From positions 1 through 17,455 of the forward strand of contig URQR01000022.1 in NCBI GenBank assembly GCA_900550065.1: a stretch of 17,455 nucleotides of DNA, given 5' to 3'. The stretch comes from an uncultured Eubacteriales bacterium. Its GTDB lineage: Bacteria; Bacillota; Clostridia; UBA1381; UMGS1253. Position numbers and translations under genes: made by a program. Under the pieces are notes generated by a model. It did no database searches. It saw only the letters and a list, made by a program, of their open reading frames with translations, and was not told the DNA's origin. This document shows positions 8,501 through 14,818 of the stretch, in pieces (positions within the stretch are counted from its first letter, which is position 1; the number at the start of each line of letters is the position of its first letter).

Positions 8501-8705
8501 TCGTTACAGCCGAAATTCCCTTTTTGTTGCCGGAAACGCTAACAGGAATCTCTATTATGTCGCCCGCCTTACCCGTGATAAACCCTTCTGTCCCACCGCA
8601 ACTAATCGTCACGTCGCCTTCTGCTGCCGACACGGAAAAAGCGCCGACGCACATGGTAAGCACCATGGAGATGGCCAAGATAATACTTAAAATTTTCTTA
8701 GACAT
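5511..8705 (-). CDS. Secreted SLH-anchored multidomain protein with cohesin-like domain
   Basis: This 1064-residue cell-surface protein has a Sec signal peptide ending near residue 28 (MSKKILSIILAISMVLTM...VSAAEG). Residues about 32-175 look like a cohesin-type domain, with GDIIEIPVSVSGNKKGISAV, HLEYDDTYLEIG and LLTTFMFKVKEDA. Ig-like repeats follow: MBG-type modules near 200-345 (KKIGEDDPALAYTY), a Big2-like module near 350-430 (ASSDDKVATVDGEGNVTFVG), and further MBG modules near 433-600 (KEITYGEEIGEFDITYEGF). A bacterial-repeat module lies near 700-770 (PDKGYEVSEWFVNGESIG), and a chitobiase-C-like module near 795-865 (SGAKIYYTTDGSTPTTSNAT). SLH repeats run from about 885 to the end and should bind pyruvylated cell-wall polymer. 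The ATG follows GGAGG. It has its own promoter and terminator, so it is monocistronic. Its partner or substrate is unknown. Confidence 0.9.
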   Translation of the reverse strand: MSKKILSIILAISMVLTMCVGAFSVSAAEGDVTISCGGTEGFITGKAGDIIEIPVSVSGNKKGISAVTIHLEYDDTYLEIGEEDFAREGSIMNAKGMVMEMMNPKTTDEELYPDAKAVAKYSYSHIEAIHSGDGLLTTFMFKVKEDANISAKTAIKVHVTALSYWNNDVLNPVTVAGIEQPAPIVVNPEVNVTLPAQTKVTYDGQPHAVAATVPEGVAVEVKYNGKTEAPTAVGTYEVTATATEGFIGSAKGTLVIEPIKVTVNATNVTKKIGEDDPALAYTYNEDALLAGDKLVGGLTRAAGEAIGKYPITQAAGNEFKVVKEADSSVNANYVVTFVPGELEIVDKTPQTITVSETKLEKTYGDASVKLTATASSGLTGFTFASSDDKVATVDGEGNVTFVGAGEAKITVSQAGDDDYAPASADVAVTVNPAALTITLAEKEITYGEEIGEFDITYEGFVNEETKDDLLTPVTVAGLPESKVIAGTYPLTLEGATSDNYTISYTNADLIVNPREVEIASIGVYNKNADETTDAKINPTKIALTEGKDFIAGDDVYVSVTGTAAFADAEAGEDKVVTISDVAVEVTGKDKDNYTVTVADSALTTTATIFADGSMTAQDVADQIGDITIKAGDDTVVLPDAPDGFTFTLTGSDKPEVIDPETGAITRTNEEETVVITITVTAEDGTTATKDVTVKVAKGSLKTITAKVWGNGSLQGDFGDQPIGGTIEVIAVPDKGYEVSEWFVNGESIGKTNATVQRFTVEDDMEIGVEFKRKSGGGIPSTGTGGGVTVKAPTASVTSGSTVFKGSVVKLSTTTSGAKIYYTTDGSTPTTSNATLYTSEGIRISANTTIKAFAMKDSKTSTVASFTYKMKTAKAEFKDDANKIKYMESVSDKLFEPDRAATRYEVLKALDEVMDIEDAKIENGFSDVPEGYKELVNKFAATSIVDGYPNKTFGGEGNITRAEFVKMLAAALDLDMSAAATHKFKDVQSGHWAEKYIAAFSKLGYIIGDPDGNFRPDDKVTRAEVVTVMNRILKIESAPNAAQKYTDLAKEHWAYGFIMAAAKDK

Positions 8706-8737
8706 GATCTCTACCTCCGTTTTAAATTAATCGAAAA

Positions 8738-8754
8738 GATATGCCCTGCATATC
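8738..8754 (-). promoter_or_regulatory. 5'-UTR stem-loop of the surface-protein mRNA
   Basis: A perfect 7-bp inverted repeat GATATGC/GCATATC with a 3-base loop lies between the promoter and the ribosome binding site, and TTTT follows on the - strand. It may stabilise the 5' end of the transcript or act as a weak attenuator. Only the structure is visible. Confidence 0.4.
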
Positions 8755-8779
8755 ATAATCAATCATTCTATGTGATTCC

Positions 8780-8808
8780 ATTATACAGGATATTTCACAT
8801 AAAATCAA
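8780..8808 (-). promoter_or_regulatory. Promoter of the SLH surface-protein gene
   Basis: On the - strand there is TTGATT (-35, 8803-8808), a 17-base spacer, and a consensus TATAAT (-10, 8780-8785). Transcription would start about 70 bases before the ATG. Confidence 0.8.
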
Positions 8809-8879
8809 CTACCTTTTATTACATTTCTACTACAAATTCGTTAACAGAAGACATACATTTTGTATCAGAGTATACACAA

Positions 8880-8907
8880 ACACCTACAGGGCGCGCTCTG
8901 TAGGTGT
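8880..8907 (-). terminator. Terminator after the DeoR regulator / end of BMC operon
   Basis: A perfect 10-bp stem ACACCTACAG (8880-8889) / CTGTAGGTGT (8898-8907) has an 8-base loop. On the - strand it is followed by TTGTGTAT, a weak T tract. It lies 10 bases after the regulator's stop codon. Confidence 0.65.
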
Positions 8908-8916
8908 CAAACTAAT

Positions 8917-9678
8917 CTATACAGTTTCAATTTCTGTGTTTGCATTCGCAAGCGCATCAGTAAACGTCTCGTCCAGCTCAGCATCCGTGATAAAACAGTC
9001 GATTCTGTCAAATTCGGCCAGCTTCAAAAACCCGACCTTCCCGATTTTTGAGCTGTCGCAGAGATAGTATACCTCCTGGCTGTTTTTCAGCATAGCCGCT
9101 TTCGTCGCACATTCAAACTCATTGCTCTCCAATATGCCTGCCGACGCGGTCACGCCCTTGCTGCTGAAAAACATCTTCCCTGCAAAATACTCCCGCTCAA
9201 TCGTCTTGACGGCAATTTCTCCAATGTAGGAATGATTGTCCGACACAATGCCGCCCGCCGCTATCACCTTAATCCCCTCGCAGCCGGCAAGCTCGTTTAC
9301 AACCCGCACGGAGTTTGTAATAACTGTCAGATTGCGCAGCCCCTTCAGCTCCCGCGCCATGTAAAACGTCGTCGTCGACGCATCCAAAAAGATCGTGTCC
9401 CCAGCCGTCACATGTGCGCCCGCTGCTTTGGCAAGCTTTTGCTTCACGTCGACGTTCGTCCGCTTCCGCTTCTCATATGAAAGCTCGTACGAGGTCTGGC
9501 TCACCGGCACAGCGCCGCCATGCGTCCGCATGAGCGCCTCCTGTTTTTCGAGCTTTTCGAGGTCGCGGCGCACGGTTTCCTCCGTCACGCCAAGCTCCGC
9601 ACTCAGCCGGCTTACCCAGACAGAGCCGTTCTCCTCCAACAGTTCCAGTATCCGTTTCTGGCGTTCCAGCGCAAACAT
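8917..9678 (-). CDS. DeoR/GlpR-family transcriptional regulator
   Basis: This 253-residue regulator has an N-terminal winged helix-turn-helix (residues about 6-57: RQKRILELLEENGSV, then GVTEETVRRDLEKLEKQ, ending THGGAVPV). The DeoR sensor domain follows, with GDTIFLDASTTTFYMAREL, VITNSVRVVNELA, AAGGIVSDNHSYIG and YLCDSSKIGKVGF. Members typically repress carbohydrate operons and are released by a phosphorylated sugar intermediate. The ATG follows AAGGAGG. It is the last gene on the same strand as the microcompartment operon, 119 bases after pduL. I infer that it controls that operon in response to a fucose/rhamnose catabolite such as fuculose- or rhamnulose-1-phosphate. The effector is not visible in the sequence. 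Confidence 0.9.
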   Translation of the reverse strand: MFALERQKRILELLEENGSVWVSRLSAELGVTEETVRRDLEKLEKQEALMRTHGGAVPVSQTSYELSYEKRKRTNVDVKQKLAKAAGAHVTAGDTIFLDASTTTFYMARELKGLRNLTVITNSVRVVNELAGCEGIKVIAAGGIVSDNHSYIGEIAVKTIEREYFAGKMFFSSKGVTASAGILESNEFECATKAAMLKNSQEVYYLCDSSKIGKVGFLKLAEFDRIDCFITDAELDETFTDALANANTEIETV

Positions 9679-9731
9679 AGGCCGCCTCCTTCTTGATTTT
9701 TAATATTTTGAACGTATAAAACATAAGCCGT

Positions 9732-9809
9732 AAGAATTGTGTTCCTGCTTCGCAGGAGGAGGGATTTATCCCGACAGCAATTCTTTCAATCCCAAGTCTA
9801 TGACTTGGG
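9732..9809. repeat. Structured palindromic element between pduL and the regulator gene
   Basis: Four perfect inverted repeats are packed in 78 bases. An outer 8-bp stem AAGAATTG/CAATTCTT (9732-9739 with 9778-9785) encloses two hairpins, TCCTGC/GCAGGA (9743-9748 with 9752-9757) and GGGAT/ATCCC (9761-9765 with 9768-9772). A separate hairpin CCCAAGTC/GACTTGGG (9791-9798 with 9802-9809) has the pduL stop codon in its loop. The branched layout is unlike a simple terminator because no T run follows. It recalls the subterminal palindromes of IS200/IS605-type elements and their gene-less derivatives, but no transposase is present and I see no second copy in the window. Confidence 0.5.
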
Positions 9810-10472
9810 GTTGCGGCCCCGTTTGGCAAGGATTGTTACGCTGTCACCGTTTTTCAGGCCGGCGCAGTTCGCGTCGTCTGTGTCAATGTGCATTTCGCTG
9901 TGGAAGTCGTCGCGCACGCGCACCTGCACGTCGTAAAACTTCGTCGGCTTCTCGCCCTCGACCAGCACGTCGACTGTGTCGCCGTCGCGCACGCCATTCT
10001 CCTCTGCCCCTTCAGGTGAAAGGTGAATATGCCGATTGGCAATAATGACGCCCTCCTTTAAATAGACGCTTCCCTTCGGCCCGACAAGCACGAGCCGCTC
10101 GCTGCCCGCAACCTCACCTGACGGGCGCACCGGCGGGCTGACCTTTAATATAAATGTATCCGTGCGTGAAATCTCAACCTGTGTCGACTTGCGCACCGGG
10201 CCGAGCACCCGCACATTCTCGATCGCTTTTAGGGACGGGCCGACGAGCGTCACGACCTCGTTTGACGCAAACTCGCGCCCCATCAGCATTTTTTTGACCG
10301 TCAGCTCATACCCTTTGCCGAACAACGTTTCCAAATCGCTCCGGCTCAGGTGGACGTGCCGCTGGGACACGCCGACCTTGATCCGCGCGCCCGCGTGTTT
10401 TGCTTTCCGGTTCCCGCTCATACTATGTAGAACCTGTGTCACAACCGCTTCGATTACCTTTTCTCTGTCCAT
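9798..10472 (-). CDS. pduL: PduL-type phosphate propanoyltransferase of the microcompartment
   Basis: This 224-residue enzyme interconverts propionyl-CoA and propionyl-phosphate and recycles CoA inside the shell. It has two PduL domains. The zinc-binding motifs are RHVHLS (residues about 38-43), RHIHLS (about 146-151), and MHIDTDDAN in the C-terminal part. Residues 1-18 (DREKVIEAVVTQVLHSM) form an amphipathic helix followed by a Lys/Gly/Ala-rich linker, the usual form of an encapsulation peptide on PduL. The ATG follows GGGGAG at 9 bases. It begins 17 bases after a BMC-H gene. The last residues (KRGRNPKS) run into the palindromic element at 9791-9809, so the native C-terminus may have been altered by that insertion. 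It is the last enzyme gene of the operon. Confidence 0.93.
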   Translation of the reverse strand: MDREKVIEAVVTQVLHSMSGNRKAKHAGARIKVGVSQRHVHLSRSDLETLFGKGYELTVKKMLMGREFASNEVVTLVGPSLKAIENVRVLGPVRKSTQVEISRTDTFILKVSPPVRPSGEVAGSERLVLVGPKGSVYLKEGVIIANRHIHLSPEGAEENGVRDGDTVDVLVEGEKPTKFYDVQVRVRDDFHSEMHIDTDDANCAGLKNGDSVTILAKRGRNPKS

Positions 10473-10489
10473 GTCGTCACGCTCCCCGC

Positions 10490-10792
10490 CTACGCTTCAG
10501 CCGCGTCCATATCAAAGAATTTGAGCAACTCCGCGTGCGGCCGCGCAATAACTTCGCAGCCGTACACCTTGCCGAGCGCGCCCGCACACGCCGCGCCCGC
10601 CTCTACTGCGGCGGTCACGTCCGCAACGCCGCCCGCCACAATAATCGTCACAAGCCGCCCGCCGAGCCGCTTTTCTGTATGTATAAGCCGAACCTGCGCC
10701 GCCTTGAGCATCGCGTCCAGCCCCTCGATAGAGGCGACAAGCCCCTGTACCTCTAAGATTCCCAAAGAATTCATCGCGCTTTCCAACCTCAC
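10490..10792 (-). CDS. BMC-H shell protein (PduA/PduJ-like, variant pore loop)
   Basis: This 100-residue single BMC-domain protein should form hexameric tiles of the microcompartment shell. The fold is evident from SLGILEVQGLVASIEGLDAM, LVTIIVAGGVADVTAAVEAG and the terminal VIARPHAELLKFF. The pore loop between strands reads EKRLGGRLV, where canonical PduA has EKIGSGLV, so the central pore is likely to differ in charge. GTG at 10792 is chosen as start because GGGAG lies 8 bases upstream, and this GTG overlaps the TGA of the preceding gene (GTGA), suggesting coupled translation. ATG at 10774 would give a more conventional N-terminus and is the alternative. It is followed by pduL. Confidence 0.9.
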   Translation of the reverse strand: MRLESAMNSLGILEVQGLVASIEGLDAMLKAAQVRLIHTEKRLGGRLVTIIVAGGVADVTAAVEAGAACAGALGKVYGCEVIARPHAELLKFFDMDAAEA

Positions 10793-11142
10793 TTTTCAAG
10801 CTCCCGCATGGTTTTCGGCAGTTTTTTGTTGAACCCGTCGCGGTTGATATCGAGCAGATACGCCATATGCTCCGTATCCTTCTCCGGATTTGCAATCACG
10901 TGCGACACGATAAAGCGGCCCTTGCCTTTTGCATAGTCCGCCGCCGCGTCGACCGCCGCCTGCACATCCGCGACCTTGCCCTCGACCTTGACCGCCATGA
11001 CGAGCGGCGCGGGTACGTCCTCCCGAATCGGGCGGTTGCGGTCAAACGCAATCACCTTTACGTCCGCCGCCTTTGCTGCAACGTCCGCCGCGCACAGCGC
11101 GGTCGTAAAGCTATATACCTCAATGATTCCAAGCGCTCTCAT
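10789..11142 (-). CDS. BMC-domain shell protein with enlarged pore loop
   Basis: This 117-residue single BMC-domain protein has its start ATG after AAGGAG. The N-terminal strand and helix (RALGIIEVYSFTTALCAADV) and VSHVIANPEKD are shell-domain hallmarks. It differs from a canonical hexamer protein in two ways. The loop that would line the pore is lengthened and charged (AFDRNRPIREDVPAPLVM, about eight residues longer than the KIGSG loop), and a C-terminal extension of about 20 residues ends in KKLPKTMRELEK. The first helix resembles the second domain of the PduT-like protein encoded upstream (ALGI.E.YS...A.CAAD.AAK pattern). It lies 21 bases after the aldehyde dehydrogenase gene and overlaps the next BMC gene by 4 bases. 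It is a shell component; pore specificity is unknown. Confidence 0.88.
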   Translation of the reverse strand: MRALGIIEVYSFTTALCAADVAAKAADVKVIAFDRNRPIREDVPAPLVMAVKVEGKVADVQAAVDAAADYAKGKGRFIVSHVIANPEKDTEHMAYLLDINRDGFNKKLPKTMRELEK

Positions 11143-11163
11143 TGTTTTTGCTCCTTAATTTCT

Positions 11164-12558
11164 TCATATAATATGGAACCCGTCAACCAGCACGCACCGC
11201 CGCTGGCGCGTAAAGCTGCGCGCACTCGTCAGCCCCTCGCCCGTCGGGCCTGCGATGGTAAACGTCGTATGCCCCTCGCCGCCCGCGCCGATGCCTGCAT
11301 AGGAAGGCGCGTTTTTAACAAAGATGGTCGTTTCCACCGCGCGTGCAAACGCGGTCAGGTGGTCGACGTTTTTGGAGTGGATGTGCGCCGAGTGGCGGTT
11401 GCCATGCTCCGCCTCCACCGCAAGGCGAATCGCCTCGCTGATGCTGTTTACCCGCACGACAGGCAGAATCGGCATCATCAGCTCCTCCTGCACGAACGGG
11501 TGGCCGCTCTCCGTTTCCATGATAATCAACCGCGCGTCGGAGGCAATGCCCAGTTCCTTCAAAAACAGGGACGCATCCTTACCGACCCACTTTTTATTCA
11601 GGCTGTATTTTCCATCTTTATTATGAAGTGCAATTTCCACGAGCTTGTCGATCTGCGCGCCGCTGATCCGGTATGCGCCGTTCTTTACCATCTGTTCCAT
11701 CAGCTCGTCGCAAATACTGCCGAGCGCAAAACACTCCTTTTCCGCAATGCACGGTAGGTTGTTGTCGAAGCTCGCCCCCGCGACAATGTCGCGCGCCGCC
11801 TTTGCAATGTCAGCCGTATCGTCGACGATGACCGGCGGGTTGCCCGCGCCTGCGCCGATGGCCTTCTTGCCCGACGAGAGGAGCATCTTTACAACGCCCG
11901 GCCCGCCCGTCGCAACGAGCATCTTCACCGCAGGAGAAGACACCATTTCTTTGCTCGAGTCCATAGTCGGCGTTTTGACCGACACGACAATATTTTCCGG
12001 CCCACCCGCCGCCTGTACTGCGCGGTTGACCAAATCGACGGCATAGTTGGACGTATCCTTTGCGTTCGGGTGCGGGTTAAACACCACGCCGTTGCCCGCC
12101 GCAATCATGCCAATCGAATTGCACAGCACAGTCTCGCTCGGGTTGGTCGACGGCGTAATGGAGCCGATAATACCGTACGGCGCCATCTCGACGAGCGTCA
12201 GCCCGTCGTCGCCTGTGTACGCGCGCGGGGATAAATCCTCCGTGCCGGGCGTTTTGTTCGCCACGAGCTGGTGCTTGATCACCTTGTCCGCCACGCGGCC
12301 CATGCCCGTTTCCGCAACGCCCATGCGTGCCATCGTTTCCGCTTCGTTTAAGATATATTCGCGTATCTTTGCAATCATCGCCTCGCGCTGGGCCACCGTG
12401 TAGCCGCGCAGCTGGCGATACGCGAGCTGCACCGCCACGAGTGCGTCGCCCATGTGCTCAAACACGCCCTTCTGTGCGCCTGCCGCCTGCGGCGCAGGGT
12501 TTGCCGCGCCCATCACCTCGCGGATAATCTGTTCAATTTTCGCCTCATCTATCTGCAT
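11164..12558 (-). CDS. pduP: CoA-acylating aldehyde dehydrogenase (PduP/EutE type)
   Basis: This enzyme of about 464 residues oxidises propionaldehyde to propionyl-CoA with NAD+ inside the compartment; lactaldehyde is a possible second substrate. The N-terminus MQIDEAKIEQIIREVMG is an amphipathic helix followed by an Ala/Pro-rich linker (residues about 17-30), the known encapsulation-peptide layout of PduP. The catalytic domain shows MGVAETGMGRVADKV, ITPSTNPSETVLCNSI, VATGGPGVVKMLLSSGKKAI and GAGNPPVIVDDTAD. The catalytic cysteine is about residue 270, in NLPCIAEKE. ATG 12558 is chosen over TTG 12573 because a GGGGGCGG stretch lies at ribosome-binding distance. The length matches PduP. It sits 27 bases after pduT and just before the BMC-domain gene at 10789. 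Confidence 0.94.
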   Translation of the reverse strand: MQIDEAKIEQIIREVMGAANPAPQAAGAQKGVFEHMGDALVAVQLAYRQLRGYTVAQREAMIAKIREYILNEAETMARMGVAETGMGRVADKVIKHQLVANKTPGTEDLSPRAYTGDDGLTLVEMAPYGIIGSITPSTNPSETVLCNSIGMIAAGNGVVFNPHPNAKDTSNYAVDLVNRAVQAAGGPENIVVSVKTPTMDSSKEMVSSPAVKMLVATGGPGVVKMLLSSGKKAIGAGAGNPPVIVDDTADIAKAARDIVAGASFDNNLPCIAEKECFALGSICDELMEQMVKNGAYRISGAQIDKLVEIALHNKDGKYSLNKKWVGKDASLFLKELGIASDARLIIMETESGHPFVQEELMMPILPVVRVNSISEAIRLAVEAEHGNRHSAHIHSKNVDHLTAFARAVETTIFVKNAPSYAGIGAGGEGHTTFTIAGPTGEGLTSARSFTRQRRCVLVDGFHII

Positions 12559-12585
12559 GTTCGCCGCCCCCAATTATACTCGATC

Positions 12586-13134
12586 TCAAAAAATACTCTT
12601 CGCCAAATCCTTGTCCGGGTTTGCAATCACCGCGCAGTCGAGCAGCATCGCGCTCTCCTTTAACTCCTGCTTCACCCGCTCGACCGCAGCCTCTGCCGCT
12701 GCAACGCTGCCGGTAAACAGCAAATACGACTTGCCGCACATGCCGACCGCGAGCCGCAGTTCAATCAGCTCAACCAACGCCGTCTTTGCAGCCGTGTCCG
12801 CCGCGCAGACCGCGCTCGCCGCGCTGTACGTTTCCACAATGCCGAGCGCTTTCATCTCGTCTACCGGCACCGCGCCAAGCATTGCGTCAAAAATCTTCTC
12901 GTGCGGGTTGCCGAGCAGGAAGCTGTCGACAATGTGCGGCGCATACGCCTTGCACGCCGCGTCGCGCGACGCTTTTACCGCGCTCAGCTCGCCGGTAAAC
13001 AGAATGATATATTTGCCTGGGCAGACGACCTTCGCCTCAAGCACGTCGACCGCCGCCGTCTTTAAAATCAGGTCGGCCGCCAGCATCCCGCTTGTGACCG
13101 TGCCCGTTTCCACCATTGCAATCGCTTTATGCAT
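12586..13134 (-). CDS. pduT: PduT-type tandem BMC-domain shell trimer protein
   Basis: This 182-residue protein has two fused BMC domains (residues about 3-90 and 100-182) and forms pseudohexameric trimers. The first domain reads HKAIAMVETGTVTSGMLAAD and has VVCPGKYIILFTG, placing a cysteine exactly at residue 38. In Salmonella PduT the residue at this position binds a 4Fe-4S cluster at the trimer pore. The second domain (KALGIVETYSAASAVCAADT) also carries a cysteine beside its loop, in GMCGKSYLLFTG. The ATG at 13134 is chosen because it starts the BMC domain directly and overlaps the end of pduS by 8 bases. PduT and PduS are thought to pass electrons across the shell, and their genes are adjacent here. 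The length agrees with the family (about 184). Confidence 0.93.
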   Translation of the reverse strand: MHKAIAMVETGTVTSGMLAADLILKTAAVDVLEAKVVCPGKYIILFTGELSAVKASRDAACKAYAPHIVDSFLLGNPHEKIFDAMLGAVPVDEMKALGIVETYSAASAVCAADTAAKTALVELIELRLAVGMCGKSYLLFTGSVAAAEAAVERVKQELKESAMLLDCAVIANPDKDLAKSIF

Positions 13135-14488
13135 TTGCGCCCGTCCCGCCTTCCTGTTTTGTTTCAACTATAATATATGTATCCGTCGCCTGCGTAACTG
13201 TACCGCAAATCGGCGTATGAATATCCACGCCGAGCTGGTCGTTCCCGGCCGCCGCGACGCATTGCCCGCGCACTACCCGTTCGCCCACAGCGACAACCGC
13301 CACTGCCGGAGCACCAATATGCTGGCGCAACGGGAGCTTCACCCGCTTTGGCACAATTTCCCGCTCGTCGAGCGGCGCGGGCACATCGTAGCGCACTAAA
13401 TCGAGCCGCGCAAGCAGGCGCGACATCGGCAGACGCGCATAGTCGCGCGTTTCGAGCACGCCCGTCCCTTCTGCCTGCGGGGGACGGACGCCGTTTTTCC
13501 GCAGTTCGTCCTTACATGCTGCAATCAAACTGCGCGGGTTCAGCCCCTGCGGACAGGCGTACATCTCACATACGCCGCACCCGCAGCAAAACGCCGTATT
13601 CCGCACGGCGGCAATATCTGCCGCATGACCGTCCTTGACCGCCCGCATAAAGGCGTGCGGCTCAATCGGATGGCCCAGCAGATGGCGGGGACATAAATCC
13701 GTACACATGCGGCACTGGCAGCACGCGCTCATAGCGCGCTTCACCGACACAGAAGAACGAATCCGCCGCTTATTCACAATCGTATGCTCCGGCGGCATGA
13801 GTAAAATCGCATTTGTCGTCTTTGTCACCACATCATACGGCGAGGCGATGCAGCCCGTCATGGGGCCGCCGCTGATATATACCGCGTCCTCCCGCGCCGC
13901 GCCGCCGGCGAGCGCCACCGCGTCGCCAAACGACATGCCGAGCGGCAAACGCAGCGTACACGGCATTTTGACCTCGCCTGCGATGGTCACGTACTTGTGC
14001 GTAACCGAAATATTCTCCGCCGCGCGCGCGGTGTTGTAGGCCGTTTCCACATTAAAGACGCACACGCCCACCGATCGCGGCAGATGCCCCGGCCCGACCG
14101 TGCGCCCTGTTGTTTCCTGAATCAATACAATTTCGTCGCCTGCCGGATAAATTTCCGGCAGATACGAAAGCGTAAGGCATGGGTACGAGTCCAGCTCCAC
14201 ACGCGCCGCCTCCGCCGCCGCGGTATACGACGGCTTGAGCGCAACAATTGCGCGCGATGCGCCCACGCTTTCGCGCAAAAGGTCAAGTCCTTTTAAAACC
14301 ACACCGGCATGTTTTTGCAATAGCTGCCGGTGCGGTTTTAAAAGCGGCTCGCACTCGGCACAGTTTAAAATCACCGTGTCGATTCCTTCGCCTATTTTGG
14401 CGTAAGTCGGGAAGCCGGCGCCCCCCGTGCCGACTACCCCAGCCCTTTTCAGTTTTTCGCAAAGCGCCCTTACGTCCATCTTCTTCAT
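13127..14488 (-). CDS. pduS: PduS-type RnfC-like flavo-iron-sulfur oxidoreductase
   Basis: This 453-residue protein is homologous to PduS and to the soluble part of RnfC. The N-terminal dinucleotide/flavin-binding region includes GVVGTGGAGFPTYAK and VILNCAECEPLLKPHRQLL, followed by the SLBB-like region. Two 4Fe-4S motifs are visible, CCQCRMCTDLCP (about residues 257-268) and CCGCGVCEMYACP (about 299-311). The C-terminal part has a biotinyl-lipoyl-like stretch (PLRQHIGAPAVAVVAVGERV). In the B12-dependent system PduS reduces cobalamin; in glycyl-radical microcompartments its role is less clear, perhaps moving electrons through the PduT cluster. Its ATG overlaps the TGA of the eutN-type gene (ATGA), and ATG 14479 is an alternative start. 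pduT follows with an 8-base overlap. Confidence 0.92.
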   Translation of the reverse strand: MKKMDVRALCEKLKRAGVVGTGGAGFPTYAKIGEGIDTVILNCAECEPLLKPHRQLLQKHAGVVLKGLDLLRESVGASRAIVALKPSYTAAAEAARVELDSYPCLTLSYLPEIYPAGDEIVLIQETTGRTVGPGHLPRSVGVCVFNVETAYNTARAAENISVTHKYVTIAGEVKMPCTLRLPLGMSFGDAVALAGGAAREDAVYISGGPMTGCIASPYDVVTKTTNAILLMPPEHTIVNKRRIRSSVSVKRAMSACCQCRMCTDLCPRHLLGHPIEPHAFMRAVKDGHAADIAAVRNTAFCCGCGVCEMYACPQGLNPRSLIAACKDELRKNGVRPPQAEGTGVLETRDYARLPMSRLLARLDLVRYDVPAPLDEREIVPKRVKLPLRQHIGAPAVAVVAVGERVVRGQCVAAAGNDQLGVDIHTPICGTVTQATDTYIIVETKQEGGTGANA

Positions 14489-14757
14489 ACCTTTCCATGT
14501 TCCAGTCCACTCGCGTCGTCGACAATCCCGACAATCGCCGCGTCGACCGGGCTTGTCTCCAGCCCGGTCCCGACGCGCGCCGCGCTTCCGACGCTGACAA
14601 GCACCGTCTCGCCGACACCAGCGCCGACATTATCGACCGCGACGATACAGCCGCCGTCCCTATTGGAGAGCGGCTCTACTACCATAAACTTGCTGCCCAA
14701 AAGCTTTTCGTTTTTCCTCGTCGCAACGACGCTTCCAATCACTTTTCCAATCATCAT
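14485..14757 (-). CDS. eutN: EutN/CcmL-type pentameric shell vertex protein (BMC-P)
   Basis: This 90-residue protein of the EutN/CcmL family forms pentamers that cap the vertices of the polyhedral shell. The family start MIGKVIGSVVATRK is followed by LLGSKFMVVEPL, IVAVDNVGAGVGETVLVSVGSAAR and the terminal VDAAIVGIVDDA. The length is normal (85-100). The ATG at 14757 follows GGGAG by 7 bases. It is 61 bases downstream of the BMC-H gene and overlaps pduS by 4 bases. Only one BMC-P gene is seen in this window; others may lie outside it. Confidence 0.93.
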   Translation of the reverse strand: MMIGKVIGSVVATRKNEKLLGSKFMVVEPLSNRDGGCIVAVDNVGAGVGETVLVSVGSAARVGTGLETSPVDAAIVGIVDDASGLEHGKV

Positions 14758-14818
14758 GGCGTTTCTCCCATTTCTATCAAATAGAATTACCTGTGCCCAA
14801 TCGCGCGCCTATGTATGA

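Noticed and set aside
9791..9809. Hairpin at the pduL stop considered as a plain Rho-independent terminator
   Set aside because: On the - strand the stem is followed by ATTGAAAG, with no T run, and more palindromes follow. A structured element fits better.
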